Notes: generated by a model not told the origin, from the letters alone. DNA of 64,000 bases from Candidatus Blautia faecipullorum (GCA_019115125.1 DXEG01000020.1:1-64000), one strand, 5' to 3'; positions 43,240 through 52,459 are shown, numbered from the stretch's first letter. Translations and numbers: made by a program.

Positions 43240-45504
43240 TCAGCTCAGCTTCCAGATATCGCGGTTGTATTCTTCGATGGTACGGTCGGAAGAGAAGAAG
43301 CCTGCCTTTGCGATGTTGATCAAAGCCCGGCGGGTCCAGTTGAGGGAATCGGCCGCGTAATCCGCCATAGCCTGCTGCTTGCGGACCACATAGGCGTTAA
43401 AGTCCGGGAGAGTCTGGAACCAGTCCTTGTGGATCAGCTCACTCTGCAGCCGCTGCAGATGCTCTTCCTGTCCGTATTTCATCATTTCCTCTCCGGTGAG
43501 GAAGTCGATGGCCCGGCGGAGGTTGGGATCTCCCTCATACCAGTTCTCGGCGCAGTAATCGCCCTGCGCGTAACGGTGGATCACCTGTTTGCTGCTCTGG
43601 CCGAAGATATAAATATTTTCCTGTCCTACCTCCTGGCCGATTTCCACATTCGCTCCGTCCATGGTCCCGAGAGTCAGGGCGCCGTTCAGCATGAATTTCA
43701 TGTTTCCGGTTCCGGAAGCCTCTTTGGAGGCGAGACTGATCTGCTCGGAGAGATCGCAGGCCGGGATCATTTTTTCCGCCGCGGTAACATTATAGTTTTC
43801 TACGAAAACAAGCTGCATCCAGGGGGACACCTCAGGATCGTTCTCAATGACCCTGGACAGAGTGAGCAGGGCATGGATAATGTCCTTGGCGATCGTATAA
43901 GCCGGAGCCGCCTTTGCGCCGAAGATACTTACCAGAGGAACGGAGGGCTTATGGCCTGCCTTGATCTCAAAATACTGATGAATCAGGAACAGAAGATTCA
44001 ACTGCTGGCGCTTGTACTCGTGGAGACGTTTGGACTGAATAGAAAACATAGCTTCTGTATTCAGCTCCGTGCCCTGCTTTGCCTTCAGCCAGCGTGCCAG
44101 TTCCTTCTTGTTTTCGTGCTTGATACGTGCCAGCTTCTCCAGAACATCTTTCTTATCCGTAAAGCTCAGGAGTTTTTCCAGTTCGGAAGCGTCTTTCTTG
44201 AAACCGGAGCCGATCAGGTCTTCGATTTCCTGTGTCAGGGCCGGATTACATTTTAAAAGCCAGCGGCGGAAGGTGATGCCGTTTGTCTTATTATTGAATT
44301 TTTCAGGATAAAGCTGATAAAAGTCAGCCAGCTCGCTGTTTTTCAGAATCTCTGTGTGCAGGGCGGCCACGCCGTTGGTGGAGTGGGTGAAGTGGATGTC
44401 CATATGGGCCATATGAACCACATCGTGATTGTCGATCACGGCCACGGCCTCGTTTTCGGTCCGTGTACGTGCCAGCTTATCCAGCTTTTCAATGATCGGC
44501 ATAAGCTGGGGCACTACCTGATCCAGAAAGCTTCTGGGCCACTTTTCCAGGGCCTCGGCCAGAATGGTGTGATTGGTGTACGCGCAGGTGTCGGTGACAA
44601 TCTGAACGGCCTCCTCAAACTCGATTCCCTGAAGCTCCAGAAGACGGATCAGCTCCGGGATCACCATACTTGGGTGGGTGTCGTTGATCTGGACAGCCGC
44701 GTAGTCCGCCAGATCGTGATAATTGCAGCCTCTGTCCGCACATTCCTTCAGGATAAGCTGCGCTCCGGCGGAAACCATGAAGTACTGCTGATAGATACGC
44801 AGAAGGCGGCCGTCGTCGTCGGAATCGTCAGGATACAGGAACAAAGTTAGGTTTTTGGCGATATCTTTCTTGTCAAAAGAGATGCCCTTTCCAATAATGG
44901 ATTCGTCTACCGTATCCAGGTCAAAAAGATTCAGACTGTTTGTTCTTCCCTCATATCCGGTTACCGGAAGATGATAGAGACGGGCGGAATATTCTTTTCC
45001 TGCCAGAGATACCGGAAAAACCGTATCGGTAGGTTCCGCGGCGCTCTGGGGAGTCAGCCAGTAATCCGGCGATTCGTTCTGAAGGCCGTTTTTGAAATCC
45101 TGATGGAAAAGACCGCAGTGATAGCGGAGGCCGATGCCGTCTCCGGGAAGGTTCAGCGTCGCGAGGCTGTCCAGGAAGCAAGCTGCCAGACGGCCAAGAC
45201 CGCCGTTTCCAAGGCTGGGTTCCGGCTCCAGCTCCTCGATGTCGGAGAGGGTTTTTCCCGCCTCCGCCAGAGTGGAGCGTACCTCGTCGTAGAGACCGAG
45301 ATTAATAAGATTATTGGACAGAAGCTTTCCGATGAGAAATTCGGCGGAAATATAATACAGCTTCCGGCCTGAAACGGTCTCTGTGCGTTTGGCGCTCTGT
45401 TCGCGGATCAGTTTCAGAAGAGCGTCGTAAAGCTCTTCGTTGGACGCCTCTGCGGGAGTTTTTCCCAGAAGGCTGGTGAGAGTAGAAGTCATTGATGTGC
45501 TCAT
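43240..45504 (-). CDS. glgP: Glycogen/starch alpha-glucan phosphorylase
   Basis: 754 aa GT35 phosphorylase releasing glucose 1-phosphate from alpha-1,4-glucan. Seen: [45 protein letters not shown], and the PLP-site [28 protein letters not shown]. The length is somewhat below the ~800-830 of many bacterial GlgP, mainly from a short N-terminus. It is a single-gene unit: no glg synthesis genes are nearby. AGGAG precedes the ATG at 45504. Confidence 0.95.
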   Translation of the reverse strand: MSTSMTSTLTSLLGKTPAEASNEELYDALLKLIREQSAKRTETVSGRKLYYISAEFLIGKLLSNNLINLGLYDEVRSTLAEAGKTLSDIEELEPEPSLGNGGLGRLAACFLDSLATLNLPGDGIGLRYHCGLFHQDFKNGLQNESPDYWLTPQSAAEPTDTVFPVSLAGKEYSARLYHLPVTGYEGRTNSLNLFDLDTVDESIIGKGISFDKKDIAKNLTLFLYPDDSDDDGRLLRIYQQYFMVSAGAQLILKECADRGCNYHDLADYAAVQINDTHPSMVIPELIRLLELQGIEFEEAVQIVTDTCAYTNHTILAEALEKWPRSFLDQVVPQLMPIIEKLDKLARTRTENEAVAVIDNHDVVHMAHMDIHFTHSTNGVAALHTEILKNSELADFYQLYPEKFNNKTNGITFRRWLLKCNPALTQEIEDLIGSGFKKDASELEKLLSFTDKKDVLEKLARIKHENKKELARWLKAKQGTELNTEAMFSIQSKRLHEYKRQQLNLLFLIHQYFEIKAGHKPSVPLVSIFGAKAAPAYTIAKDIIHALLTLSRVIENDPEVSPWMQLVFVENYNVTAAEKMIPACDLSEQISLASKEASGTGNMKFMLNGALTLGTMDGANVEIGQEVGQENIYIFGQSSKQVIHRYAQGDYCAENWYEGDPNLRRAIDFLTGEEMMKYGQEEHLQRLQSELIHKDWFQTLPDFNAYVVRKQQAMADYAADSLNWTRRALINIAKAGFFSSDRTIEEYNRDIWKLS

Positions 45505-45718
45505 TTTAATCTCCTTTCCTGTGTGAAATTTGTATGAGTGAAATTATTAAGTTCATTTTCTCTTTAATTTGTATATTCTTGTTTTACCATGAATTATGTG
45601 CCTTATCTTGTAAAATGATACCAAATAATGATACAATTCTATCATCAAAGCGGGACAGAGCTGCGTACAGAGAAGACTTCTGCCTCGGAAAAGTAAATGA
45701 AAGAACGGAGATAATGCT

Positions 45719-46609
45719 ATGCAGGAAAAGCATGATCAGGAAAAAAGATATCAGGAGACGAAGCGGCACGGCAGCCGGCTTTTCCCCTTTAATATATATC
45801 CCTGCACCATTCCGCTGGATTTTCCTTCGGTACTGCTGCACTGGCACCGGGACATGGAACTGATCTATGTGAAGAAGGGAAGGGGCAGGATCCAGCTTGG
45901 AATGGAAGAATACCCGGGAGAGGCGGGCGATATTTTTGTGATACCGCCGGGAACTCTCCATGCCATACGGCGAGAACCGGGCAGCTCTGTGGAATATGAA
46001 AATATCATATTTGAGATGGAGTTTATGGGAGCGGGGGCGGCGGATATCTGCGCGGGCGAATACCTGCTCCCCCTCTCCTCGGGGAGACTCCTTCCTCCGG
46101 CCCGATTAGGCCCGGGAACAGAGGAGTATGAGAGGATAAAGGCCTGCCTGCGGCAGATGGAGGATCTGTGTGAGAGAAGGGGAAACGGATTTGAGCTGGG
46201 AGTAAAAGCGGCGGCCCTGCAGATGATCTATCTTCTGGTACAGCGTTTTCCCAAAACACGGGAGAATGCTGCGCCGGAGATGGAGCGGCTGAAAAATGTT
46301 CTTCAGGAGATCGAGAACAGAGACCGCGAGCCTCTCACAGTGGCGGATATGGCCGGATTCTGCGGCTGGAGCAGCAGCCATTTTATGAGATGGTTCAAAC
46401 AGATGACGGGAGGCAGCTTTATGTCCTATGTGAACGACAGGAGACTGGCCGCCGCTGCGGAGAGTCTGCGCCGCGGCGACGATAAAATTGTGACGATCGC
46501 GGAAAACGCCGGATTTGAAAATCTTTCTAATTTTAACCGTCAGTTTAAGGCACGGTACGGGATGACGCCCAGGGAATACCGGAATAAGAAGCCGGAAACA
46601 GATATTTAG
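45719..46609 (+). CDS. AraC family regulator with cupin
   Basis: 296 aa. A cupin sensor (LHWHRDMELIYVKKGRGRIQLG; GDIFVIPPGTLHAIR) is followed by an AraC DNA-binding domain (TVADMAGFCGWSSSHFMRWFKQMTGG; VTIAENAGFENLSNFNRQFKARYGMTPREYR). It is divergent from glgP over a ~215 bp spacer and may control it. The stop codon lies inside the upstream SdpR-type operator. Confidence 0.88.
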   Translation: MQEKHDQEKRYQETKRHGSRLFPFNIYPCTIPLDFPSVLLHWHRDMELIYVKKGRGRIQLGMEEYPGEAGDIFVIPPGTLHAIRREPGSSVEYENIIFEMEFMGAGAADICAGEYLLPLSSGRLLPPARLGPGTEEYERIKACLRQMEDLCERRGNGFELGVKAAALQMIYLLVQRFPKTRENAAPEMERLKNVLQEIENRDREPLTVADMAGFCGWSSSHFMRWFKQMTGGSFMSYVNDRRLAAAAESLRRGDDKIVTIAENAGFENLSNFNRQFKARYGMTPREYRNKKPETDI

Positions 46610-46680
46610 AAAAATATCTAAATACCTGTTGACATTCGAGGAGATAAGAGGTATATTCTATTTAGAAATATTTCTAAATA
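46603..46680 (+). promoter_or_regulatory. sdpR-sdpI promoter flanked by twin palindromic operators
   Basis: Promoter TTGACA (46629-46634), 17-base spacer, TATATT (46652-46657). Just after the -10 is a 22-bp perfect palindrome (46659-46680, core TTTAGAAATATTTCTAAA). A second copy, matching at 20 of 22 positions, lies at 46603-46624 before the -35, centred 56 bp away. The layout suggests looping autorepression by SdpR. Confidence 0.85.
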
Positions 46681-46703
46681 CTATAAGAAAGGGGATGGAA
46701 AAA

Positions 46704-46988
46704 ATGTCTTTTGCAGATACTTTTAAAGCGCTGTCGGATCCGGTCCGCCGGGAAATTCTTCAGCTTCTCAAGAACGGAAAGCTGTCTGCCGGAGAAATCG
46801 GCAGCCATTTCGACATGACCGGAGCGACGATCTCGTATCATCTGGGTATTCTGAAAAAGGCAGGTCTTGTATGGGAAACAAAGGTAAAAAACTATGTCTA
46901 TTATGAACTTAACACTACAGTTGTGGACGAAATACTTTTATGGCTTACAGAATTAAAAGGAGGCAATGGTAATGATGAAGAAATATAA
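46704..46988 (+). CDS. sdpR: SdpR-like ArsR-family autorepressor
   Basis: 94 aa winged-helix repressor. FKALSDPVRREILQLLKNGKLSAGEIG and ATISYHLGILKKAGLV are typical of the SdpR branch of ArsR; no metal-binding Cys pair is present. The ATG at 46704 is nine bases from GGGG; the in-frame ATG at 46695 abuts it. The overlapping sdpI-like gene makes a standard SdpR/SdpI pair, as in B. subtilis immunity to the SdpC toxin; no sdpC toxin gene is seen here. Confidence 0.88.
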   Translation: MSFADTFKALSDPVRREILQLLKNGKLSAGEIGSHFDMTGATISYHLGILKKAGLVWETKVKNYVYYELNTTVVDEILLWLTELKGGNGNDEEI

Positions 46989-47601
46989 ATGGACATTGAT
47001 TTTTGCGTGTATTGTTATTGTGATTCCTGTTATTGCGGGACTTGTACTCTGGAACAGACTGCCGGAGAAAATACCCACTCACTTTGGAACCGGGAATGAG
47101 ATCAACGGCTGGAGCAGCAAGCCCATGGCGGTTTTCGGGATACCTGGGATCATGCTGGCGGTGGAGCTCCTGCTGTTCTTTGTAACCACCAACGATCCGA
47201 AAAAGAGAAATATTGACGGAAAGCTGATGGGGATGATCCTGTGGATCGTACCCGTAGTGACCCTGGTGACCTGCTTTTCCTGCTATGCCATAGCGCTTGG
47301 TGTTCCGGTGGATGTCGGGATGCTGGTGAATTTCTGCATCGGCGTGCTGTTTATCCTGCTGGGAAATTATATGCACAGAATTAAACAGAATTACACAGTG
47401 GGAATCAAGCTTCCGTGGACGCTGAACAGCGAGGAGAACTGGAACAGAACCCACAGAATGGCGTCCTGGCTGTTCGTCCTTGGGGGCCTGCTGTTTATTA
47501 TCAACGGATTTCTGCAGTTTGGATGGATGATCGCGGCAGTGCTCCTGATCACTCTGATTCCGGGGATTTATTCCTATATTTTGTATAAAAAGGGAATCTG
47601 A
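46972..47601 (+). CDS. sdpI: SdpI-like membrane protein (DUF1648)
   Basis: 209 aa with about six membrane helices. DUF1648 start (LWNRLPEKIPTHFGTGNEINGW) and the SdpI segment (YTVGIKLPWTLNSEENWNRTHRMASWLFVLGG) are clear. The start is ATG 46972, eight bases after AAAGGAGG, overlapping sdpR by 17 bases. In B. subtilis SdpI confers immunity and sequesters SdpR at the membrane; a sensor or immunity role here is inferred. Confidence 0.88.
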   Translation: MMKKYKWTLIFACIVIVIPVIAGLVLWNRLPEKIPTHFGTGNEINGWSSKPMAVFGIPGIMLAVELLLFFVTTNDPKKRNIDGKLMGMILWIVPVVTLVTCFSCYAIALGVPVDVGMLVNFCIGVLFILLGNYMHRIKQNYTVGIKLPWTLNSEENWNRTHRMASWLFVLGGLLFIINGFLQFGWMIAAVLLITLIPGIYSYILYKKGI

Positions 47602-47639
47602 TCTGTGCCCTGGTACGGTTTCGGGCAGAGCTAGACAAA

Positions 47640-47728
47640 CTGTCCCCTCTAAAATAGTTAAAATTGTGTATTTTCAAATGCACAGTTTTTGAGTATGATG
47701 GCAGTACATCAAGAGAAAGAGGGGACAG
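47640..47728 (+). promoter_or_regulatory. Leader fold that can mask the S-component ribosome site
   Basis: CTGTCCCCTCT (47640-47650) is perfectly complementary to AGAGGGGACAG (47718-47728), which contains the gene's Shine-Dalgarno sequence. Between them a second stem, TGTGTATT with AATGCACA around TTCA, is followed by GTTTTTG and resembles a terminator. The region may regulate translation or termination; it fits no riboswitch class I recognise. Confidence 0.6.
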
Positions 47729-47733
47729 AAATT

Positions 47734-48345
47734 ATGAACAATCAGAATCAGATGATCACAAAGCTTGCACAGACGGCGCTTATGGCTGCTCTCTGTTATG
47801 TAGTATTTACATTTTTGCAGATTAAGATACCCGTGCCGGGCGGAGACGCCACCTCCATTCACCTTGGAAATGCCTTCTGCGTACTGGCCGCGCTGCTGCT
47901 GGGCGGATGGTACGGCGGGATCGCCGGAGCGGTTGGCATGGGGATCGCGGATCTGATGGATCCTGTATATATCACCGTGGCGCCTAAGACAATCGTCCTG
48001 AAGCTGTGCATCGGCCTGATCGCCGGACTGGTAGCTCACCGGATCGCGCATATCAATGAGAGCACGGACAAAAAATATGTATTCAAATGGAGCGTGCTTG
48101 CTTCCGTCGCGGGTCTGGCCTTCAACGTAGTGGCCGATCCCATTGTGGGATATTTCTATAAGCAGTTTGTCCTGGGACAGCCCCAGGAGCTGGCGGAAGC
48201 TCTGGCGAAGATGAGCGCCATGACAACCCTGTTCAACGCAGTGATATCCACCATACTGGTGGCGGTTGTTTACAACGCTCTGCGTCCGGTGCTGATCAAG
48301 AGCCATCTTCTGGTAATCCATAAGGAAAAAGAACAGACCGTATAA
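47734..48345 (+). CDS. ECF transporter S component
   Basis: 203 aa, six membrane helices. The N-terminal helix (KLAQTALMAALCYVVFTFLQIKIP) and the HLGNAFCVLAALLLGGWYGGIAGAVG motif are typical of ECF-type substrate-binding S components, which work with a shared EcfAA'T module not encoded here. Substrate (vitamin or trace compound) is unknown. ATG 47734 follows GAGGGGA, which is part of the leader fold. Confidence 0.85.
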   Translation: MNNQNQMITKLAQTALMAALCYVVFTFLQIKIPVPGGDATSIHLGNAFCVLAALLLGGWYGGIAGAVGMGIADLMDPVYITVAPKTIVLKLCIGLIAGLVAHRIAHINESTDKKYVFKWSVLASVAGLAFNVVADPIVGYFYKQFVLGQPQELAEALAKMSAMTTLFNAVISTILVAVVYNALRPVLIKSHLLVIHKEKEQTV

Positions 48346-48387
48346 GAAGAAACGGAAGGGAAAATACCTGAGAGCTTCTGAAATGCT

Positions 48388-48440
48388 ACCTCCGAAGCGG
48401 CAGATGAAATATATAATTTGCTGCTTCGGAGGTTTTGTTT
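48388..48440 (+). terminator. Terminator after the ECF S component
   Basis: ACCTCCGAAGC with GCTTCGGAGGT, plus an inner GCAG/CTGC, then TTTTGTTT. Confidence 0.85.
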
Positions 48441-48470
48441 CATAGGAAACTGCGTTCCTATGAAACAAAA
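48433..48470. repeat. 16-bp perfect inverted repeat, probable dispersed intergenic repeat
   Basis: TTTTGTTTCATAGGAA and its exact reverse complement flank a six-base loop (ACTGCG). A second inverted repeat follows: CCAGATGCA (48491-48499) with TGCATCTGG (48527-48535). I recall similar GTTTCATAGGAA hairpins scattered between genes in Lachnospiraceae; copy number would need a genome search. Confidence 0.6.
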
Positions 48471-48676
48471 ACGCTCCGCTGAGGATGCGACCAGATGCAT
48501 ATGGAATTTGACTGCCTGCGGCATTCTGCATCTGGCGCGCAAAGAGTACAAGTCCCTCATGAGTGAGGGATATAGGGAGTTGAAGAGGACTTGTCCTCTT
48601 TGTTCTATCCAACAGCTTGCTGCATCATGTGGTTGGCAATGGAAACCCCACCTGGTTATAGAAATGAGGAATTTTT
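48441..48676. other. Intergenic stretch with no gene between terminator and M28 peptidase
   Basis: Contains the two inverted repeats described at 48433-48535 and otherwise nothing recognisable. A frame of ~110 codons crosses it but has no Shine-Dalgarno site and runs into the peptidase gene out of frame. Confidence 0.6.
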
Positions 48677-49690
48677 ATGAAAAAAAGTATAGGAGTGTTA
48701 ATATTATTCATCAATCTGTTATTTGTTGGAATATATGCCACGGTAAATAAGGCAGAGGTACAAGCGGATGAAAAAAATATATCAATGCAGGAGCTTGCTT
48801 CCAATATTTCGACGCAGAGGATGATGAAAGTAATTGAAAAAATAGCGTCCGCCCCTCATCCAGTAAATTCAGAGGAAATACAAAATGTCAAATCATATCT
48901 TATCGAATACTTTCGTGAGATAGGTTATAACGATATCGAATGTCAAAAATTTGAATATAACGATCAAAATAATGAAAATGCAATACGGCATTCGTCACAG
49001 GCAGAGGTGTTTTTAGAGTCAACCTCCCAAAATGCAAGGATTGACGGCTTTGGAGAAAATATCATCATCACCAAATCATCCGTTGATGATACGGAAAAAA
49101 ATCTGATTATTAGCGCGCATTATGACAGCTCCGCTGAGTCATCTGGAGCGAATGATAATGGATCCGGTGTTTCGGTTGTACTTGAACTGGCTGAGATTTT
49201 AAAAGATGTTGACCTTTCATGTAATATAAAGTTTATTATGTTTTCAGGCGAAGAAAAGTATATGCTGGGTTCAAGATGGTTTGTGGGACAACTGTCTGAA
49301 AGTGAAAGAAACGACATTATCGGCGTGATAAATATTGATAGTATCGCGGAAAAAAGTGACCTGGGATATTTAGCTATGATCAGCGGGAATAAGAGACTTG
49401 ACAATACGGAGTATAGCGAGGATGATATAAAAAAGCTTGCTGAGCTAAACAAAAACAGAATTTCTGATCTGTTTCTAAGTAACAGCAGATTCAGTCTTAC
49501 GATGGCCATGAACAGCGACCACTATCCCTTTTCGCTGCTGGATATACCGGCAGTTTCGATTGTTCAGGACTGGCAGGAGGGATTGGCGGTAAATGATGCT
49601 GCAGATGTAATAGAAAATATAGACGGCGAGAGATTGGAAGAAGCTGCTGAGCAGGTTTTTGAAGTAGTTTTTAAATTAGGGTCAGCGTGA
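48677..49690 (+). CDS. Exported M28 family aminopeptidase
   Basis: 337 aa. An N-terminal hydrophobic segment (IGVLILFINLLFVGIYATV) acts as signal or anchor. The M28 metallopeptidase motifs are present: SAHYDS (zinc His, Asp), SGANDNGSGVSVVLEL, FSGEEKYMLGS (catalytic Glu), INIDS and SDHYPF (last zinc His). It would release N-terminal amino acids outside the cell. The gene is noticeably more AT-rich than its neighbours and follows a dispersed-repeat region, so recent acquisition is possible. Confidence 0.9.
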   Translation: MKKSIGVLILFINLLFVGIYATVNKAEVQADEKNISMQELASNISTQRMMKVIEKIASAPHPVNSEEIQNVKSYLIEYFREIGYNDIECQKFEYNDQNNENAIRHSSQAEVFLESTSQNARIDGFGENIIITKSSVDDTEKNLIISAHYDSSAESSGANDNGSGVSVVLELAEILKDVDLSCNIKFIMFSGEEKYMLGSRWFVGQLSESERNDIIGVINIDSIAEKSDLGYLAMISGNKRLDNTEYSEDDIKKLAELNKNRISDLFLSNSRFSLTMAMNSDHYPFSLLDIPAVSIVQDWQEGLAVNDAADVIENIDGERLEEAAEQVFEVVFKLGSA

Positions 49691-49772
49691 GGCGGTATTG
49701 GACTCCGGCACACTTGTTTTTGCCAGTATGGAATGATACAATACTTTCAAAAAAAGAATGGAGGGTGCTGTT

Positions 49773-50303
49773 ATGAGTACAGAGGATATTGTATTGAAAT
49801 CCATAAAAACAAGAAGAAGCGTCCGGAAATATAAGCCGGACATGGTTCCCGGAGAGATCATTGACAAAATTATGGAAGCCGGAACCTATGCCGCCACCGG
49901 AATGAACCGTCAGTCTCCGATTATCATTGCCGTGACAAATAAAGAGGTCAGAGACCGTCTTTCCAGACTGAACGCACAGATCATGGGAACGGACGGAGAT
50001 CCTTTTTACGGCGCTCCTGTGGTTCTGATCGTGCTTGCGGATAAAAGTTCTCCAAATTATATTTACGACGGAAGTCTTGTCATGGGGAACCTGATGCTTG
50101 CCGCTCATGCCCTGGGGGTAGGAAGCTGCTGGATCCACCGGGCAAAGCAGGAGTTCGAATTGCCCGAGGGAAAGGAAATCCTGAAATCACTTGGAATTCA
50201 GGGAGACTACGAGGGCATTGGTCACTGTATTCTTGGATATGTGGACGGAGTGTATCCCGAGGCGGCTGCCAGAAAAGAAAACTGGGTTTACCATATTGAC
50301 TGA
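49773..50303 (+). CDS. Nitroreductase family FMN protein
   Basis: 176 aa. Nitroreductase fold: IKTRRSVRKYKPDMVPGEIIDKIMEAG (FMN phosphate site), GAPVVLIVLADK, and the late AAHALGVGSCWIHRAKQEF. It reduces nitro, quinone or similar compounds using NAD(P)H. ATG 49773 follows GGAGGG. The next gene is 21 bases away, so the three genes to 51868 may form one transcript. Confidence 0.9.
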   Translation: MSTEDIVLKSIKTRRSVRKYKPDMVPGEIIDKIMEAGTYAATGMNRQSPIIIAVTNKEVRDRLSRLNAQIMGTDGDPFYGAPVVLIVLADKSSPNYIYDGSLVMGNLMLAAHALGVGSCWIHRAKQEFELPEGKEILKSLGIQGDYEGIGHCILGYVDGVYPEAAARKENWVYHID

Positions 50304-50324
50304 ACGGAACCGGAGAAGGAGAAC

Positions 50325-51047
50325 ATGGAAATGAGTTCAATTTCAGAAAAAATAAGGGAAGACCTGTTTCATATGCAGGATCTTCCTTTCAGGGATTTCC
50401 AGTCAAAGCTGATGCCGACCATAGAGATAGAGCGGGTGATCGGAGTACGTACGCCTGACATACGCAGATATGCGGCAAAAGCGGCGAAAGAACCGGATAT
50501 AGATGAGTTTCTCCGGGATGTGCCTCACCGCTATTTTGAAGAAAATAACGTCCACGCCTTTGTGATCGAAAAGATCCGGGATTATGAAAAATGTATGGAG
50601 GAAGTGGAGCGGTTTCTTCCCTATATTGATAACTGGGCGACCTGCGACATGTTCTCTCCTAAAATATTTGAAAAGAACAAAGAAAAATTGATGGTAAAGA
50701 TCCGCAAGTGGATCGCCTCCGGCGAGACTTATACAGTGCGTTTTGGGATCGGGATGCTGATGCGGTTTTATCTGGATGAGGATTTTAAAAAGGAGTATCT
50801 GGAGGTGGCGGCAGGAGTTCGCTCCCGGGAATATTATGTAAATATGATGACGGCGTGGTATTTTGCCACGGCTCTTGCGAAGCAGTATGACGCGGTTCTT
50901 CCGTATTTTGAGCATCAGCGTCTGGACGACTGGACCCATAACAAAGCTATTCAGAAGGCCTGTGAAAGCCGCCGGATTTCACAGGAACAGAAGAAACATC
51001 TGAGGACGCTGAAGGTGAAGCCCGTAAGGAAAGGAAATGATTCATGA
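50325..51047 (+). CDS. AlkD-like DNA alkylation repair protein
   Basis: 240 aa all-helical HEAT-like repeat protein of the AlkD family (3-methyladenine or 7-methylguanine glycosylase). Seen: FQSKLMPTIEIERVIGVRTPDIRRYAAK, the YIDNWATCDMFSPK segment with the catalytic-region Trp-Asp, and a C-terminal HNKAIQKACESRRISQEQK. It overlaps the next gene by four bases. Confidence 0.9.
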   Translation: MEMSSISEKIREDLFHMQDLPFRDFQSKLMPTIEIERVIGVRTPDIRRYAAKAAKEPDIDEFLRDVPHRYFEENNVHAFVIEKIRDYEKCMEEVERFLPYIDNWATCDMFSPKIFEKNKEKLMVKIRKWIASGETYTVRFGIGMLMRFYLDEDFKKEYLEVAAGVRSREYYVNMMTAWYFATALAKQYDAVLPYFEHQRLDDWTHNKAIQKACESRRISQEQKKHLRTLKVKPVRKGNDS

Positions 51048-51868
51048 CGGATTTTGTAAAAATCAGGGATTTGTCGGCTGATGGGATGGAGATTTATATC
51101 CAGACCTCTGAAGTGCAGCTTCTCAGGTATTTTGAGCCGGATCCGGGAGTTTTTATCGCCGAAAGTCCCAAGGTGATAGAACGGGCGCTGGACGCGGGTT
51201 ATGAGCCGTTGTCCTTTCTGATAGAAGAGGGAAAAGAAAATGATGAGACAGAGAGAATTTTCCGTTCCTGTCAGGGCATTCCGGTTTATGTTGGAGAAAA
51301 CTCTGTACTGTCCGGACTGCGGGGATTCGGTCTGACAAGAGGAATGCTCTGCGCTATGCGCAGGAGGCGGCTTCCGTCAGCGGAGGAGGTATGCGGGGAG
51401 GCAAGGAGGATCGCGGTGCTGGAAAATGTGGTAAACCCTGCCAATGTGGGTGCAATCTTCCGTTCGGCCGCTGCCCTTAATATGGATGCTGTACTTCTTA
51501 CGGGAGGCTGCAGCGATCCTCTTTACCGGCGTGCGGCCAGGGTCAGTATGGGTACCGTCTTTCAGATCCCGTGGACTTTTTTTAATAAAGACACGGTGTG
51601 GCCGGAGGACGGGATGAGGCTTTTGCGGAGGATGGGATTTCGGACGGTTTCCATGGCGCTCTGTGACGACTCCGTAAGTATTGATGATGCCGGACTGAAA
51701 TCCTGTGAAAAGCTGGCGGTGATCCTTGGGACAGAAGGGGAGGGCCTGGCCCCGGAGACGATTGCCGACAGTGATTTTACGGTGCGGATTCCCATGGCTC
51801 ACGGAGTGGATTCCCTGAATGTGGCGGCTGCGAGCGCGGTGGCTTTCTGGGAGCTTGGAAAAGTATGA
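51044..51868 (+). CDS. TrmH/SpoU-type RNA 2'-O-methyltransferase
   Basis: 274 aa SPOUT methyltransferase. An N-terminal substrate-binding part (YFEPDPGVFIAESPKVIERAL) is followed by the SPOUT knot: ENVVNPANVGAIFRSAAALNMDAVLLT (motif 1), VILGTEGEGLAPETI (motif 2), and IPMAHGVDSLNVAAASAVAFWEL (motif 3). It methylates ribose in rRNA or tRNA; the target is not predictable. Confidence 0.92.
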   Translation: MTDFVKIRDLSADGMEIYIQTSEVQLLRYFEPDPGVFIAESPKVIERALDAGYEPLSFLIEEGKENDETERIFRSCQGIPVYVGENSVLSGLRGFGLTRGMLCAMRRRRLPSAEEVCGEARRIAVLENVVNPANVGAIFRSAAALNMDAVLLTGGCSDPLYRRAARVSMGTVFQIPWTFFNKDTVWPEDGMRLLRRMGFRTVSMALCDDSVSIDDAGLKSCEKLAVILGTEGEGLAPETIADSDFTVRIPMAHGVDSLNVAAASAVAFWELGKV

Positions 51869-51914
51869 TGAAACCGCCGGAGACGCCCAAGAATGTATTC
51901 CGGCGGTATGGGAG

Positions 51915-51947
51915 GGGCAAGAGGTTAAAAGTTCTTGCCCGTTTCTT
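51915..51947 (+). terminator. Terminator-like hairpin after the methyltransferase
   Basis: GGGCAAGA pairs with TCTTGCCC, followed by GTTTCTT. Confidence 0.65.
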
Positions 51948-52180
51948 ATATGAATAGAATCGCGCGATAGTCGCGAGGTTTTATTCATGCATACAAAATC
52001 GCGGCGCTTAATCGGCCTTGTTCTGAGCAGTTATAAAGGCTTAGCAGGATTGGAAAATAGAATCAGGCGATTTTTGTTAAATGATTATTATAATTGTGTG
52101 TATTGCATGAAAAAGATAAAAAAGTCTGATAAAAACAAAAAAAACATGCTGAAATCGTGAAAAACAACTAAAAAAAACTC

Positions 52181-52209
52181 TTGCAAAAAGAGGGACAGCT
52201 TGCTATAAT
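52181..52209 (+). promoter_or_regulatory. Promoter of tRNA-Pro
   Basis: TTGCAA (52181-52186), 17-base spacer, extended -10 TGC-TATAAT (52204-52209). Confidence 0.88.
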
Positions 52210-52218
52210 ATTCATCAC

Positions 52219-52292
52219 CGGGGTATGGCGTAGCTTGGTAGCGCGCACGGCTGGGGGCCGTGAGGTCGCAGGTTCAAATCCTGTTGCCCCGA
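52219..52292 (+). tRNA. tRNA-Pro (GGG)
   Basis: 74-base cloverleaf. Acceptor CGGGGTA/TGCCCCG, anticodon stem CACGG/CCGTG around the loop CTGGGGG giving anticodon GGG, T-arm GGTTCAAATCC, discriminator A. CCA is not encoded. Confidence 0.95.
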
Positions 52293-52296
52293 TTAG

Positions 52297-52326
52297 AAAG
52301 TGCCTGATTTCAGACACTTTTTTCTT
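52297..52326 (+). terminator. Terminator of tRNA-Pro
   Basis: AAGTG-C-CTGA paired with TCAG-A-CACTT, then TTTTTT. Confidence 0.85.
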
Positions 52327-52459
52327 TTAATAAGACTGAGATACAGATTTCCAGATCATTATAAATCCCGACTTTAATCAGATCGTTAAAAACATATTGA
52401 ACAGAATCCTCAGAACCCTCAAAAGAATAAACCTGTACGGTTTCTTTTAGGGGATACAT
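52310..52459 (-). pseudogene. 49-codon open frame, possible gene fragment
   Basis: ATG-started frame (begins MYPLKETVQVYSF, ends LLKEKSV) reading into the tRNA-Pro terminator on the opposite strand. Its composition looks protein-like, but there is only a weak upstream CAGG and no homology I recognise. It could be the remnant of a larger gene or chance. Confidence 0.25.

Larger units (their letters stand above)
51869..52218. other. 350-bp intergenic stretch with hairpins
   Basis: Holds an AACCGCCGGA/TCCGGCGGT hairpin just after the methyltransferase, a terminator-like stem (51915-51947), and a CGCGCGATAGTCGCG-centred inverted repeat within an AATAGAA/TTTTATT frame near 51952-51986. From there to the tRNA promoter I see only A-rich sequence. 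Confidence 0.6.

Noticed and set aside
48418-48750. 110-codon frame crossing the intergenic repeat before the M28 gene
   Set aside because: No ribosome site, consists of inverted-repeat sequence, and overlaps the peptidase start out of frame.
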